NCBI GenBank assembly: GCA_963921195.1
Contig: OY992539.1
Location: 98,216,964 to 98,280,963 of the forward strand
Length of the DNA stretch: 64,000 bases
Source of the DNA: Pegoplata infirma
Lineage: Eukaryota > Arthropoda > Insecta > Diptera > Anthomyiidae
Direction of reading: 5' to 3'
Below are positions 1 to 12,600 of the stretch, in pieces. Positions within the stretch are counted from its first letter, which is position 1, and the number at the start of each line of letters is the position of its first letter. A program made the position numbers and the translations under genes. The notes under the pieces are model-generated. The model had not been told where the DNA came from. It did no database searches and worked only from the letters and a program-made list of their open reading frames with translations.

Positions 1-483
1 TGTGTTTCGTAAAGTGTTTTTATAAATTGAAATTGTCTATTATAGGGTTGATAACAATTTTTTAAAATTCCTTCTGTAAAAAAACCCATTATAAAATTGC
101 ATAAAAAGCTCGAAAAGGCAGATTATTCTTATTAATAAAAAAAATAACATAAGCAAGATCTGAACCTTTCTATTCACAAATTTATCAAAAGAGCTACAAC
201 ACAACTCCAAATAAATAAAAGAGCTATTGAGCTTTAAGAATGAAATACTTCACTCAAAAGAGCTGAGCTAAAAAGAGCGCTCACTTCACTGAGCTATTCA
301 ACCCAACACTAGTAAGCTAACGATTAACAACAAAGAAAATAAGAATTACTGTTTTCATTTTCTAAAACCAAATATTTTAGTAACTTTGTTTGTAACTTGG
401 ATAATAATTCACCTCGTGGTTAATAAAAAAACCAGCTGGTGAACAAAAAGTAACATAATTATTTTTTATCCATATTTTGTTTC

Positions 484-660
484 GTCAATATATTTCATCA
501 ATATTTTTTTCACCAATTTTTATTTTTATCAATATTATTTTTCATCATTTTTTTTTTTATCAATATTTTTTTCATCATTATTTTATTTTATTATCAATAT
601 TTTTTTTCATCAATATTTTATTACATCAATATTTTTTATTTTAAATATTTTTTTTCATCT
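484..660. repeat. degenerate T-rich tandem repeat, block 1 (TTTTTTCATCAATA type)
   Basis: Words like TTTTTTCATCAATA recur every 14-20 bases with variable T-run length. The same pattern resumes at 1801-1985. The intervening 1.1 kb contains other repeats, so the block was either split by an insertion or duplicated. Confidence 0.7.
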
Positions 661-663
661 ACA

Positions 664-1790
664 GGTAAAGCTCGATATGACGATTGATATAATGATAGGC
701 CCATTCGTTATATCGGGAGATTCGTTATATCCCGAAGTTTTTTTAGGTATTTTTTATTAAAATAACCAAGTTAACAGTGTATTCTTAACTTTTCGAACAA
801 AAAAAAAATATTTTCAAGAGTTAATTGAAATAAATTATCTGAAACCAAAAATACGGTATTTTTGGTTTCGGGAAACTGGTGATTTCAAAAAATCCCATAT
901 TGCGAGTTTAACCAAACATTTTTTTTTTTTACTTTTTCACCTGACTTTTGTGCTTTTTTATAGCGATCGTTCGTTATAATGAGCGGAACATGTTTTGAAC
1001 GTTCGATATATTAAGTAGTTATTGCTTAAATGGTGGTCGTTCGTTATATCGAGCGTACAATTTTCGAAACGTTCGTTAAATAAGGCAGTCAATGTTAAAA
1101 TTATTGTCATTCAAATTCTGTTTTAATTTTTAAATTAATAAAAATTATTTATTATTCGACCTTTAAAATTCTATTTTTGAGAAAGATTATTCTAGCTCAA
1201 GGTCATATTTCTTTTACTAATCATTACGATGATATTGTCAACGTAACAATTTTCAAGAAACTTTTCATAAAGTTGTTTGTTTTAAATTGATTGGTTTGGT
1301 CATTTTGCAAGACTTACTCGACGCGTGTTTCGGAATTCGTCAAATTCCATTGTAAAGAGTATTTAGCAAATTGACAATCTTTTGTGGCGAAATATAAAGT
1401 CTTATATTCGTATGTAAGTAGGCATTCCTTCATATATACAGCTTGTATTACAGGCTAGTATATACATACAGACAGTAGATTTCTTACGCGAGTAAGATGT
1501 TCACTGCTTTTGTTGTATTCCCTCTTATTCATAATATGAACAGAAGGTGAGGCGTGCTATCCTTTTGTTTAAATTCTGTTTTAATTTTTAAATTAATAAA
1601 AATTATTTATTATTCGACCTTTAAAATTCTCTTTTTGAGAAAGATTATTCTGTTCATATTATGAATAAGAGCGACAATATCATCGTAATGATTAGTAAAA
1701 GAAATATGACCCTGAGCTAGAATAATCTTTCTCAAAAATTATTGTCGTTCTTTATATCAAATATTCGATAAATCGAGATTCTTACAACCG
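664..1790. mobile_element. unclassified insertion with CGTTCGTTATAT words
   Basis: The segment splits two T-rich CATCAATA blocks. It contains repeated words close to TTCGTTATAT(C) near 703, 721, 969, 1039 and 1070. The left edge has CTCGATATGACG and the right edge has GATAAATCGAGAT, which may be decayed inverted ends. There is no coding sequence. Boundaries are approximate and no target duplication was established. Confidence 0.4.
1112..1741. repeat. compound direct and inverted repeat
   Basis: A block at about 1112-1241 (from AAATTCTGTTTTAATTTT through GAGAAAGATTATTCTAGCTC to GATGATATTGTCA) is partly repeated directly at 1571-1651. The segment AGCTC..GATATTGTC returns inverted at 1673-1738. 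A short inverted pair around TTCATAATATGAACAG links 1528 and 1653. Segment 1195-1370 resembles 12935-13100, so part of this is a dispersed family. Confidence 0.65.
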
Positions 1791-1800
1791 GGCTTTGTCT

Positions 1801-1985
1801 GTTTATTGTTTTTTCATCAATATATTTTTTTCATCAATATTTTTTTCATCCATATTTTGTTCAATATTTTTTTTTTTTTTTCATCAAAAATTTTCGTATC
1901 AACATTTTTTTTTTTTCACCAAATATTTTTTTATCAATATTATTTATCAATCTTATTTCATTAAAAACTTTTTTATCTACAAACA
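1801..1985. repeat. degenerate T-rich tandem repeat, block 2
   Basis: This continues the TTTTTTCATCAATA pattern of 484-660. ORF 1795-2010 here is a Phe/Ile-rich artefact of the repeat. Confidence 0.7.
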
Positions 1986-2540
1986 GATGGATATCAATAG
2001 AGTGTCTTAGAAACATTAACGGATCAATAATATATAAACATAATGGGGTCCTCGACCGATATTTCAATGCGTTTTGCATGGAACGACAAATTTAAATAGC
2101 ATTATTTTTGAAGAAAAAAAATTTCTTTGGATAGAACACCTATTTATACAGCAAAAGATTATCATATTTCAATGGATTGTGCAAGAGTAAAACTTCGCAG
2201 AAATTTTTTTTGTTTTTAACATCAAAAATCACAGCACGAAATATGTTTACCTGCCAAATTTAGACAGGCTACCTATTTACCTGTAGTTATTAGAGCCTAA
2301 TTCAAAAGGGACATTTAAATGGGGGCTAGGTCTAACCATTAGACTGCGACCATTATCGGGCGCACAACGTTAACATGAACGGACAGACTGACGGAAGGAC
2401 ATTGCTATATAAACTTTAAATCGTAATTCGGTGTCCATCAGTATACTTGAAGGTGAGTCTATGAATCATATTTTGGGTAGTTGCAAATATCAGCACAAAG
2501 TCATTTTACCATGTAGCATAGAGTGGTGTAAGGTATAAAT
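1984..2540 (+). mobile_element. mini-me-like repeat fragments
   Basis: 1984-2100 matches 42300-42430 in order (GTCTTA, GGATCAAT, TATATA, CCGATATTT, a GCGTT motif, a GGCAAAT-like motif). About 2240-2540 matches 62770-63180: GGGGGCTAGGTCTAA, an ACGGACAGACTGACGGA run, GTATACTTGAAGGTG, a GGGTAGTT..CAGCACAAA block, and terminal GGTGTAAGGTATAAA. The (GACG/GACA) run and the CCTACACC..GGGTATA end are typical of mini-me-type non-coding elements of flies. The family name is from memory of such elements. Confidence 0.6.
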
Positions 2541-2901
2541 ATGAACGCTCTGTCTTTTTTGCATTTTTCATTCCAACTTTTCCCAACAATTTTTACAACA
2601 TCCTTTATTAAACATGTTTGCAAGTATAAAATTATGCATATTAAATCGTTAATTCTTATTATATTTTTTTACAAAAAAAAAAAAACATATGAAAATGTTT
2701 AACTATTTTTGTTTTTGGTACATGCGATATCTTTGCGCCATAGTTTAAAAACTTTCAAATTTTGTTCTTTGTTAATTTCATTTGTTCCATTCTGTAATGC
2801 CATAAACATTTATATTTATGTTTATTGCATGTGTGTTGTTGTTTTATTTTTTATGGTTTTAAAGAGCAAAAAGGAAGTTTTAAAATAATATTTTAACTTA
2901 C

Positions 2902-3112
2902 CCACAATATTTAGGTTAACCGAAAAACTTCTAACTGGTTGTGTAGATATTTGGCACTCATAAACACCGGCATCACGTTGTTGGGCCCATTTTATTTGCA
3001 GTGTCCACTCGTCGATATCACGATGATATGATGTTTGAAACCGTTGATCTGTTGTGTAGGTATATGTGCCAACTGTTAGTATATGTAAATCACGATTTCG
3101 TATCCAAGCGAC
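2902..3112 (-). CDS. dpr-like: dpr-family gene, exon encoding second half of Ig domain 1 (partial)
   Basis: This is the next exon of the same dpr-type gene: 70 codons plus one trailing base. It opens with VAWIRNRDLHILTVG, where Trp3 is the Ig core tryptophan. It continues with YTTDQRF, a WTLQIKWAQ strand, and RDAGVYECQISTQP. The last contains the D-x-G-x-Y-x-C signature with Cys53 as the second Ig cysteine. The exon closes with a beta strand ending NLNIV. On the minus strand the acceptor is a long T-rich tract ending TTGCAATAG/GTC. The donor is GTGG/GTAAGT, so the exon ends in phase 1, where other Dpr proteins continue towards Ig domain 2. The 5' phase 0 matches the exon at 43586-43794. No stop or frameshift is visible, so the exon looks functional. 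Exons for the second Ig domain and the C-terminus must lie left of base 1. Confidence 0.95.
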
Positions 3113-3330
3113 CTATTGCAATTTGGATGAAAACAAATAGAGATAATTTTAAAGATTTGAGAAATAAAAAAAAAAGATATAGCAGATTTATGTTGAATAA
3201 TATAATTCTAGCTCGAGGTCAATTTTATTTATTAATTACAACAACGATATTCACCTAGAATAATTTTTAAGAAAATTACACAGATCGATAAAATTTGTAA
3301 AAATCCGAAAGCCCCAAAACTAAAGTATAC

Positions 3331-3819
3331 TTTCCTTAGGATTTGAGTTGCGCTGAATCCATATCCGAACTCATTATTTCTCCATCACTTCAGGCTTTCG
3401 AGATATCTTAGCTTCAAGTTAAAAAAAATTGTTTTTGCCATATTCGTGACCTTATAACTGCGATAATCCACCTATGATTATAAAAACTGATATGTTTTCC
3501 GAAAGTCCCAAAAATTACATTTAAAATGAATGATTAACCTTTGTAATATCTTGTATCTCTGAGATAGCTTCAGATGAAATATTCCTGGCATTTTCACTAT
3601 GAATGCAAATTCGATTGATTTTTCCCTACATTTCGCTTTTATTTTACGGCCAACTTATAAAAGTCTTGAATTCATGATTTAAAAAAAAGTTATAACGTCT
3701 CGAATATGGTTAAAAACTGGGTTTATTTCTACTTCAAGCTAAGATATCTCAAAAACCTAATGTGATAGGCAAGTTCTGAGATCAGATTCAGATTCAGCGA
3801 ATCTCAAAAACTTTTCCGC
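3331..3819. repeat. imperfect hairpin repeat, about 490 bp
   Basis: The left arm (TTTCCTTAGGATTTGAGTTG .. CGAGATATCTTAGCTTCAAG) is inverted at the right (CTTCAAGCTAAGATATCTC .. CAGCGAATCTCAAAAACTTT). Arms are 90-100 bases with mismatches. It lies just upstream of the splice acceptor of exon 2902-3112 in transcript sense. It looks like a MITE relic. Target duplications were not found. Bases 3820-4430 hold nothing recognisable. Confidence 0.6.
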
Positions 3820-5930
3820 AAATTCTAAATACCAGAATACTTAAATTTTTTAAATTTAAAATCATACTTGAAATGAACTTAAATCATTATTTCGATTTAA
3901 AAAGGGATGAAATTTTAAATACAAAACTGAAATTACTCACTTCAGTAAGCGAAAAATTATTATTTCAGTGGTATTGAGAAACGCTTTTAGTCAATTTGAT
4001 TTAATTTCTAAAGTATTAAATGACTATTAAACTTATGCAAATTTTCAATTCTACCATTTTCTGCGTTAAAAACAATATTTTGAAATTGTACAATATTTAT
4101 AATTTAAATATTTATTCACAGTTTAATTTTTACTCTTTCCGGTTCCCTTGGTACTCAATACAACATTTCTTTATTTTATCTTTTGTAAATTGTCTTAGGC
4201 TTTCAATTTCCAGATGTTCATCTTATCGTATGGTTAGCAATACATTTCCTGACCTTTTTTTTTATTCTCATTGCTTTTCGCACAAACCAAATCATCAATT
4301 TTTAATGGATTTGAGTTTGATGAAATTGGCATTGAAACACACATGCCTTAAAAGTTATTTCATAAAAAATGTGCCCGCTTAAAATCGAAAATATATTTTA
4401 AGTTTTTTACTTTTTTTTTGAAAAAAAAAAAATGTTTCAGAATTTTTGAATACAAAAAATGTATCTTAATTTTCTAAAAATGTATCAAAATCTGAGAAAT
4501 TATCTATACGCAAAATTTCTCAGAATCTAAGAATTTTTCTATACAAAAAATTTTCCAGAATCTGAGAATTTTTCTATACAAAAAAATACTCACAATCTAA
4601 AATTTTTAGCAACAAAAAATGTCTCAGAATCATAAAATTTCTCTATAGGAAAAATGTTTAAGAATCTGAGAATTTTTCTATAAGACAACTGTCTCAAAAT
4701 CTGAAAAATTTCTATACAAAAATATCTCAGAAGCTCAGAATTTTTCTACAAAAAAAAATCTGAGATTCTTAGAATTTTTTATACGAAATTTGTCTCAAAA
4801 TCTGACAATTTTTTTATACGAAAATATCTAAGAGTCTGAGAATTTTATATACGAACAATGTCTCAGAATCTGGAAATTTTTCCATTCGAAAAATGTCTCA
4901 CAATCTGAGAATTTTTCTATATAAAATATGTCTCAGGATCCTAAAATTTTTCTTCAACAAAAATGTTTAAGAATTTTCTATACGAAAAATGTCTTGGAAT
5001 CGTAAAATTTCTCTATACGAAAATGTCTCAGAATCTGATAATTTTTCTATACGAAAAATGTTTTAGAATCTGAGAATTTTTCTACAAGAAAACTGTCTTA
5101 GAATCTGAGAATTACAAAATACGAAAAATATCTCGGAATCTCAGAATTTTTCTATACGAAAAATATCTCGGAATCTCAGAATTTTTCTATACGAAAAATA
5201 TCTTAGAATCAGAGAATTTTTTTATACGAAAAATCTCTCAGAACCTGCGAATTTTTCTTTACATTAAAATGTCTCCGAATCTGAGAATTTTTCTATACGA
5301 AATATGTTTTAGAATCTGAGAATTATTTGAAATCTGTTTCAGAATCTGAGAATATTCTATAAGAAAAATGTCTCAGGATCAGAAAATTTTTCTTTATGAA
5401 AAGTTTCTCAGAATCTGGGAGTTTTTCTATACGAAAAATGTCTCCGAATCTGAGAATTTTTCTATACGAAAAATGTCCCAGAATCAGAATCTGAGAATGT
5501 TTTATAATCTGAGAATTTTTCTATACGAAAAATGTTTTAGAATATGAGAATTTTTCTATACGAATATTGTCTCAGAATCTAAGGATTTTCTTAGAATCTG
5601 AAAATTTTTCTCAACGAAAACTGTCTCAGAATCTTAGAATTTTCTATAAGAAAAATGTCTAGGAATCTGAGAATTTTTCTATACGAAAAGTATCTCTGAA
5701 TCTGAAATTTGTTCTATACGAAATGTCTGAAAATTTTTTTAAACGAAACCTGTCTCCGAATCGTAGAATTTTCTATAAAAAACATGTCTCAGAATCTGAG
5801 AATTTTTCTATTAGAGAAATGACTCAGACTTAGAAAATGTTTCTTATAAAAATGTCTCAGAATCTGAGAATTTCTATCCAAAAAATATCTCAGAATCTGA
5901 GAAAAATTTTTTGTATGAAAAATGTCTTAC

Positions 5931-6475
5931 ACTCAAAAAAAAACCTTGTAAAAATTACAAGAAAAATGTGTAAGTTTTTTTTGCTACCTCCTATTTGACA
6001 AAAATTCCTAGTCATTTTACAAGCTTTTTACCAATAATTTTGTAATTGTACAAGGTTTTTACCAATAAAATTGTGAATTTAAAATTTTTTTGACATTATA
6101 AAATTTACAGGAAGGTTTCGTAACTTTACTAGATTTTTTGCTACCTCCTATTTTACGAAATTCCTAGTAATTTTGAAAGCTTTTACCACTAATTTTGTAA
6201 TTTTACAAGCTTTTTACCAAAAAAATTGTAAATTTACAGTTTTTTTGGCGCAATAAACATTACAAGGAATTCTCGTGAATTTACTAGAATTTTTTGTAAA
6301 ATTATCTTCGAAATTTTTAAAATTATAAAGAAAAATTGTAAAATTACAAAAAAAAAAAAAAAATAAATTTCGAGCCAAATTTGTTTGTTAAAAAACAAGG
6401 AAAACTGTCAAATATTGGTAAAATGGGATTACGAGACTTTTCCTAGTAATTTGAAAAGTTTTTTTTTTTTGTGTG
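5931..6475. mobile_element. TA-flanked MITE (CACTCAAAA ends), copy 1, inside the satellite
   Basis: Ends are CACTCAAAAAAAAA at left and TTTTTTTTTTGTGTG at right, with TA at 5929-5930 and 6476-6477. Joining the flanks at one TA gives the satellite sequence GTCTTAGAATCAGAG. The interior is non-coding and rich in TTGTAAAATTACAAG and AAAAAGCTTGTAA palindromic words, plus CTACCTCCTATTTTAC. A TA duplication fits a Tc1/mariner-type mobiliser, which is inference. Confidence 0.85.
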
Positions 6476-6533
6476 TAGAATCAGAGAATTTTTCAATACG
6501 AAAAATGTCTCAGAATACGAGAGTTTGCCTATA

Positions 6534-7926
6534 CACTCAAAAAAAAAAAAAGTTTGTAAATTTACAAGTAAAAGGTCTTGTAATTCTATTTTACTAATAT
6601 TTTTGTCTTTTTACAAAAATTGTTGTATATTTAATAAAACGAAAACTACAGTTTGCTTTGTAATTTTACTATTATATGTTGGTAAATTTATTTTACAAAT
6701 TTTTTAGGTAAATTTACAAATTTTTTTTTGCGTTTTGGAGTAAAAAATTTAGTTAAAAATAATTTTTTATAAATAATTTTTACACCATTTTTTTTTGTAA
6801 TTTGCGTTAAGTAAAATACCACAATTTTAATGTGTTTCTACTATATAATTGTTCTAGTTTTTTTTTGTATTTTTACCATTTTTTTTGGTGATTTTACCAT
6901 ATTTTTTTTGGTAATTTTTTTTTAAATTTGCTACCTAAAATGTCAATAGAAAGCTGCCAATTATGAAAAATCAAAATTTTCTTATTTTAACTGGTACTTA
7001 AACATCCCATCTACAATATCCAAATTTTTTTTTTCCGATTTTTTTAAAATACTTGTGAAAATAATTAAAAATTCAAAAAAAAAAATTGTTATTTTTTGAC
7101 TAATTTTTCCTGAAAATATAAGAAATTTCTTGTGTAGCCTCCTTCGCAATTCTCATATGTTCTACTTAAGAAAAACGAAATGTCGAAAAAAAATAAAAAA
7201 GTGCAGTGTTATACATTAAAAAGTTTGTTAAAAGTGCTCAAGTGAAAAAAAATCTTTTCAGGTTGTTGAAGTGCTACTCCAGCCGCCGAAGAAGGAAAAA
7301 TAAGATGCACCAAAGGAAAAAACATTTAAATTTACAAATCCAATATGTAAATAAACCAATTTTTTTGTAAATTTACAAAACAAATATGAAAATTTAAAAA
7401 ACAAAATTGTATACTTACGAAAAAAGTTGTAATTTTACAAAAATGAAATAGAAAATACAAAAACAATATTGCAAATTTACAAATTTTATGGTTAAACTAC
7501 TGTTTTTACGGCAAAAAAATAAGGAAAAATGGTACATATACAATAAAAATTGTAAATTTACCACTTTTTATTGTAAATATACAAGTTTTTTGCATAAAAA
7601 ACAATAGTTTAACCAAATAATTTGTTAATCTACAATTTATTTTTTTCATTTTCTATTTTTCCTTGTAAAATAACAACCTTTTTCTGAAAGTTTACAATTT
7701 CGTTTTGTAAATTTACCAACTTTTTTGCAAATTTACAAAAAAAAATGATCACCTCGAAGATGATATTTTACTAAAAAAATTGTAAATTTACATTTTCTTT
7801 TGTTAAATCAATTTACAAATTACCCCCGTAACTTTACGGGGATTCTTGCTAGTACATATTTTACAAAACCTGCCCCGTAAAATCACGGGGATTTTATGTC
7901 ATTTTACAAACTTTTTTTTTTGAGTG
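6534..7926. mobile_element. TA-flanked MITE (CACTCAAAA ends), copy 2, inside the satellite
   Basis: Ends are CACTCAAAAAAAAAAAAAG and CTTTTTTTTTTGAGTG, with TA at 6532-6533 and 7927-7928. Joining the flanks gives CCTATACGAAAAATG, the exact satellite consensus. The element is 1393 bases and non-coding, with many GTAAATTTAC-type words and a pair of CCCCGTAAxxTyACGGGG hairpins near 7826-7895. It is longer than copy 1 and differs internally but shares the ends. Confidence 0.87.
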
Positions 7927-9649
7927 TACGAAAAATGTGTCAGAATCTGAGAATTTTTCTATCTGAAAAACTTCTCAGAATCTGAGAATTATTTTAAAAG
8001 AAATTGTCTCAAAATCTGAGAATTTTTCTAAAGGAAAAATCTCTCAGAATCTGAGAATTTTTCTATACAAAAAATGTTTCAGAATCTGAGAATTTTTCTA
8101 TACGAAAACTGTCTGAGAATCTGAGACACATGAGGATGTCTCAAAATTGGGATCATTTCCACAAGATGAGTTTTTATGAATTCAATTTTCTAAAATCTAA
8201 ATCTAAAAATTCTGTTCGCAAAAACTTTCTCAGATTCTGCAAGTCGTTCTATACAAAATTTTTCTCAGAATCTGAGAAATTTTCAAAATGAAAAATGTTT
8301 CAGAATCTGAAAGATTTAAGCAGGAAAAATTTTGCAGAATCTAAAATTTATTCTAGTCGAAAAATATCTCAGAATCTGAGATTTTTCCTTTAGCCAACAA
8401 ATCTCTGATCTAACTAGGAAAGTCATCAGAATCTAAGACTTTTTTATAGGAAAAATGTGTCAGAATCTGAGACTATTCGAAAAATTTCTAAGAATCAAAA
8501 AGGCTTTCTAAACGAAATTGTCTCAGGACCTGAATTTTTTTTTGCGAAATATGTATGTGTCAAAATCTTCGATTTTTTTACGAAAATATTACTAAATCTC
8601 AAAATCTGAGATTTTTGTTACTCGAAAAAATTTTTCAGTACGAATATTAAATATAAAATATAAAAATTGTTCTATACGAATAATGTGTCAGAATCTGAGA
8701 ATATTTCTATACGCAAACTAGCTTTTTCTTAATCAAAAATTTCAATAATATAATAATAAAAAATAGAGTCTGAGAAATACAAAAGAAAAGACTCTTAGTC
8801 TGAGACTTTTTTTGAATCTATGATTTTTTTTTTTGTGAGAGTTTTTTTGGATTTATTACAAAAAGCTGACATTTATCCATTTAACCTTTTTCTTTATCGC
8901 AACATTTAGTGCGGAATTCCTGATATGGAATATGAAAAGACCAATTGGGAAAATAACATAAAAGCACATTTATTTATTGAAGGTTGATTTTTTTTTAATA
9001 CTCTTGACTTGTTCTTAACACAATTTCTTTAGAAAAATTTTCCATTTCTCAAAAAAATTAAAAAAAAAGAAACCTTTCACAGATTTACAAATTTGAAGTA
9101 TGTTACACTCATACCTCAATCAACCTGCTGCAGTTTATTTGGTCAAGATTTTTTAAGGGTTTGTAGTTAAAGAGTTAAAAATAAAATTCAAATGAGTTTT
9201 TTAAATAAATTTTATAAAAAAGATTTTCTTTTGAAAAAAACTTAAAAAGTGAGTTAATATAAAAACCACATCTTGTTAATGAAGGGTTTAGTGTATTTAT
9301 TTAAATAAAAAGTTTTTTTTGTTCGTTTTATTCATTTTGTTCATTTCCTTGTGTTATGTTTGGCACACTATACCATACCAAAAATAAAAAAAAAAATAAA
9401 GAAAAAAACTGAAATCGGAATATTTTATATTTCTTGTGTTAACACTTTTAGCTTATGAACCGTAAAATATTCTCAGGCAAGTGTTACGAGGACTTTAAAA
9501 AAACTTAAAACTGTAAGTGGGAGAAAAACCCAAAAAGGATGTAGTTAATATTTGTTAGAGAAAGAAAATAAAAAGGTTATAATAAATAATACTTATACAT
9601 TACGGTGGATCGAAAAAAATATATATATTTTTTTTTCAAACTGGCACTA

Positions 9650-12600
9650 CCCAGCAAAAATAAATCGAGATTTTGGCGACACAGCATCTTTTTATAGCAT
9701 ACCGGAGCGCATCCATAGAGCGCTCTTGTGGATGCAGCAAAAGTAAGGGGTAAACATTTTCATTTATTGTTAAAATTTTTTTTTATGAAAAAAAAATATT
9801 TTTTGATCAAATTCCAAACTTGCTTTCCTTTTTAATATTTTTTAACACTTTTTGAATGAAATAGCATGAGTTTTCGACAAATGCACATGATTTAACTCCA
9901 TCATTATTGCGCATTAATCAGCTCTGCAAAGAGTGCTTCAATCATAACATTTTTAACACATTTTGAATGATAGTGAATAGGCCAACCAAAAAACAGCAAA
10001 TTTTATTTTAAAGAATAAATAAATTTATATTTATATTTCAGAAATTTTTATTTATATATAAACTGACACAACTTTTGCAACCGATATCTTCCGATCGGGA
10101 TGAAATTTGCACCAAGGTTAGTCCTATTGGATAGTAGTTTAGACACAATTTTTCAGTGAGATCGGTCAAGGACTCTCTGAGTTAAAGGGGGTCGAAATTT
10201 GACATTTTGGCCAAAGAGGTGTTTATTCTCATCCATGTAACTTCTTCCCAATTGTTTTTTTAGCAAAATGTGTTCCAAATTGTTTTTTTAGCAAAATGTG
10301 TTCCAAACAGTTTAGATAGCTATTTCTTCAATCTTTCGAAAAAAAATTATAAAAAAAATAAAAAAAAATTGTTTGATTTTTTTTTCTTAAAAATCTAAAA
10401 CTTTTTTGACTTTTTCCTCAAATTGGGCCCTTTTTTTTTTTTTTTCTTTTTGATTCAAAAGAAACCTTAGTTCTTTTCCTTTACGAGCTATGGGGTGGCT
10501 TAGTGGGATGCGAGTGGGATATCTATGAAAAAAATTTTTTTTTAACTTTGGAACACAAAAAACGGTTCTTCAATTTGCACTATTAGGCGTGGGATAGCTC
10601 ACCAGTTTTCGATTTCTATCCGGGACACCCTCTAATTTTGATAGGTTCGAAAAAGAAAGCATTAGCCAAAAAATAAGGGAGGTGGGTTGGGGCCATATGG
10701 CTCCTCATCGGGGTCAAAATTGGGCGTAAAGAGGTTAAAATCCACAAAAAGCCCCACAACTGCCGTAGAACTGCCCAAGTAGGGGTGCAATGTGAGACGG
10801 ACCTCTATTAATTTTCTACCCCCAACATTTTTCTTGAATATACCTAACCTCTATTTCCACTTCCTAAGGGGGCTCCCATACAAAATGACATTTTTATAAA
10901 ATTTGCTCCTACCGCTCTAACTGTCCATAGGGTGTCCCTAGAGAAGTAAATGTATGACCGACCCCCAATATTTTTTCAACTCCAACATTTTCTCAGAATA
11001 TACCTACCCTTTATTTTCAACTCTTAAGGGGGTCCCCATATATTTTTTTATTAGTTTTTAAAAATACATGTTTTTATAATGTATGGGAGCCCCTTAAGGA
11101 GTGGAGATAGGGTGTTATTATGTTGGGACAAAATGTTGGTAACTAAAAAATAATGGGGGTTGGTCGTAATTTTTGCCTCTCTAGGAGGCACGGTAGGGGC
11201 GGTAGGAGCTGGTTTAATATAACAAATTTATAAAAAATAAAAGAAATGTATGGGTACCACCTTAAGGGTTAAAGATACATTGAAGGTGTGTTTGCAAAAA
11301 ATGTTGGAGTTAATAAAATAATGGAGGTCGGTCATACATTTGGCTCCACGTGGGGCACTTTAGGGTAAGTTAGAATGGTGGGATTAAATTTTTTAAAAAA
11401 GTTTTGTATGGGTGCCCCCTTAGGAAGTGAAAATAGGGGCAAGGTATGTTCAAGAAAAATATTGGGGGCTGAAAATTATTGGAGGTCCGTCTCACATTGC
11501 ACCCCTCCAGGGGCGTTTCTAGGGCAGTTTTGGGGCTTTTTGAGGATTTCACCTCTTTACGCCCAACTTTGACCCCGATGAGGGGCCATATGGCCCCACC
11601 CCACCGCCCTCATTTTTTGGCTCGTGCTTTCTTTTTCGAACCTATAAAAATTAGAGGGTATTGCGGATCGAAATCGAAAACTGGTTAGCTATCCCACGCC
11701 TTATAGTGCAAATTAAAGAACCGTTTTTTGTGTTCCAAAGTTAAAAAAAAAAAAATTCATAGATATCCCACTCGCATCCCACTAAGCCACCCCATAGCTC
11801 TTAAAGGAAAAGACCTAAGCTTTCTTTTGAATCAAAAAAAAAAAGGGCCCAAGTTGAGGAAAAATTCAAAAAAGTTATAGATTTTTAAGAAAAAAAATCA
11901 AAATTTTGTTATTATTTTTTTTATAATTTTTTTTCGAAAGATTGAAGAAATAGCTATCTAAACTGTTTGGAACACATTTTGCTAAAAACAATAGGTAAAA
12001 AGTTACATGGATGAGAATAAACACCTCTTTGGCCAAAATGTCAAATTTCGACCCCCTCTAACTCAGAGAGTCCTTGACCGATCTCGCTGAAAAATTGTGT
12101 CTAAGCTACTATCCAATAGGACTAACCTTGGTTCAAATTTCATCCCGATCGGAAGACATCGGTTTTAAAAGTTGTGTCAGTTGACACAAAATTTCGGTAT
12201 ATATTACAGAAATTTCTATTTATGTTTCAGAAATTTCCAATTGTATTTAAGAAGTTTAGATTTGTATTTCCAAAATTTTCTAAATGGTTTTTAGAAATTT
12301 CAAAATGGATTTCAAAATGTTACAATTGTTATTAAGAAAATTTTATTTTAATTTAAAAGTGGAAATGGTGTAATAAGGACTTTGAACTTTTTTGACATAA
12401 AAATGTTTAATTTTTTAACAATACTACAAAATAAACTATAAAAATACGTTTCCAGTGGTTGGTTTACACCATTTTTAACTGTTTTTCCGAATTTTTTGTA
12501 ATTTTTATTTCAGAAATAGTCAAATGTGCTTCATCCTAATTTTGCTTAAATCAGCTCTAAAAAGGTACATGAATTCACTGCATTTTTCTAGCGCTTTTTT

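Larger units (their letters stand above)
1..2901 (-). other. downstream intron of the dpr-like gene (runs off the window)
   Basis: Sequence beyond the donor at 2896-2901 contains only low-complexity DNA, repeats and mini-me fragments. No exon for Ig domain 2 was seen. Bases 1-480 hold nothing recognisable beyond AT-rich sequence with a few GAGCTA/GAGCTC words. Bases 2541-2895 also hold nothing recognisable. Confidence 0.6.
4430..8720. repeat. 35-bp satellite, array 1 (split by two insertions)
   Basis: Tandem units of about 35 bases combine TCTCAGAATCTGAGA with TTTTTCTATACGAAAAATG. Array pieces are 4430-5930, 6476-6533 and 7927-8720. Many units carry point changes and small indels. The CTCAGAATCTGAG block is self-complementary and the CTATA..GAAAAA block partly so. 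The two gaps are TA-flanked elements at 5931-6475 and 6534-7926; removing them restores a continuous array. Bases 8721-9640 are AT-rich with nothing recognisable. Confidence 0.92.

Noticed and set aside
3001..3258. 85-codon plus-strand ORF overlapping the dpr exon
   Set aside because: It is a shadow of the minus-strand exon; the minus strand carries the Ig motifs and splice sites.
4020..4382. 120-codon ORF on the plus strand
   Set aside because: Composition follows the AT-rich background (Phe, Ile, Tyr, Asn, Ser), with no motif, no splice context and antisense to the host gene.
11370..11690. Overlapping Pro/Gly-rich ORFs on both strands
   Set aside because: They lie in an arm of the 2.1-kb palindrome, where GC-richer DNA gives open frames on both strands.
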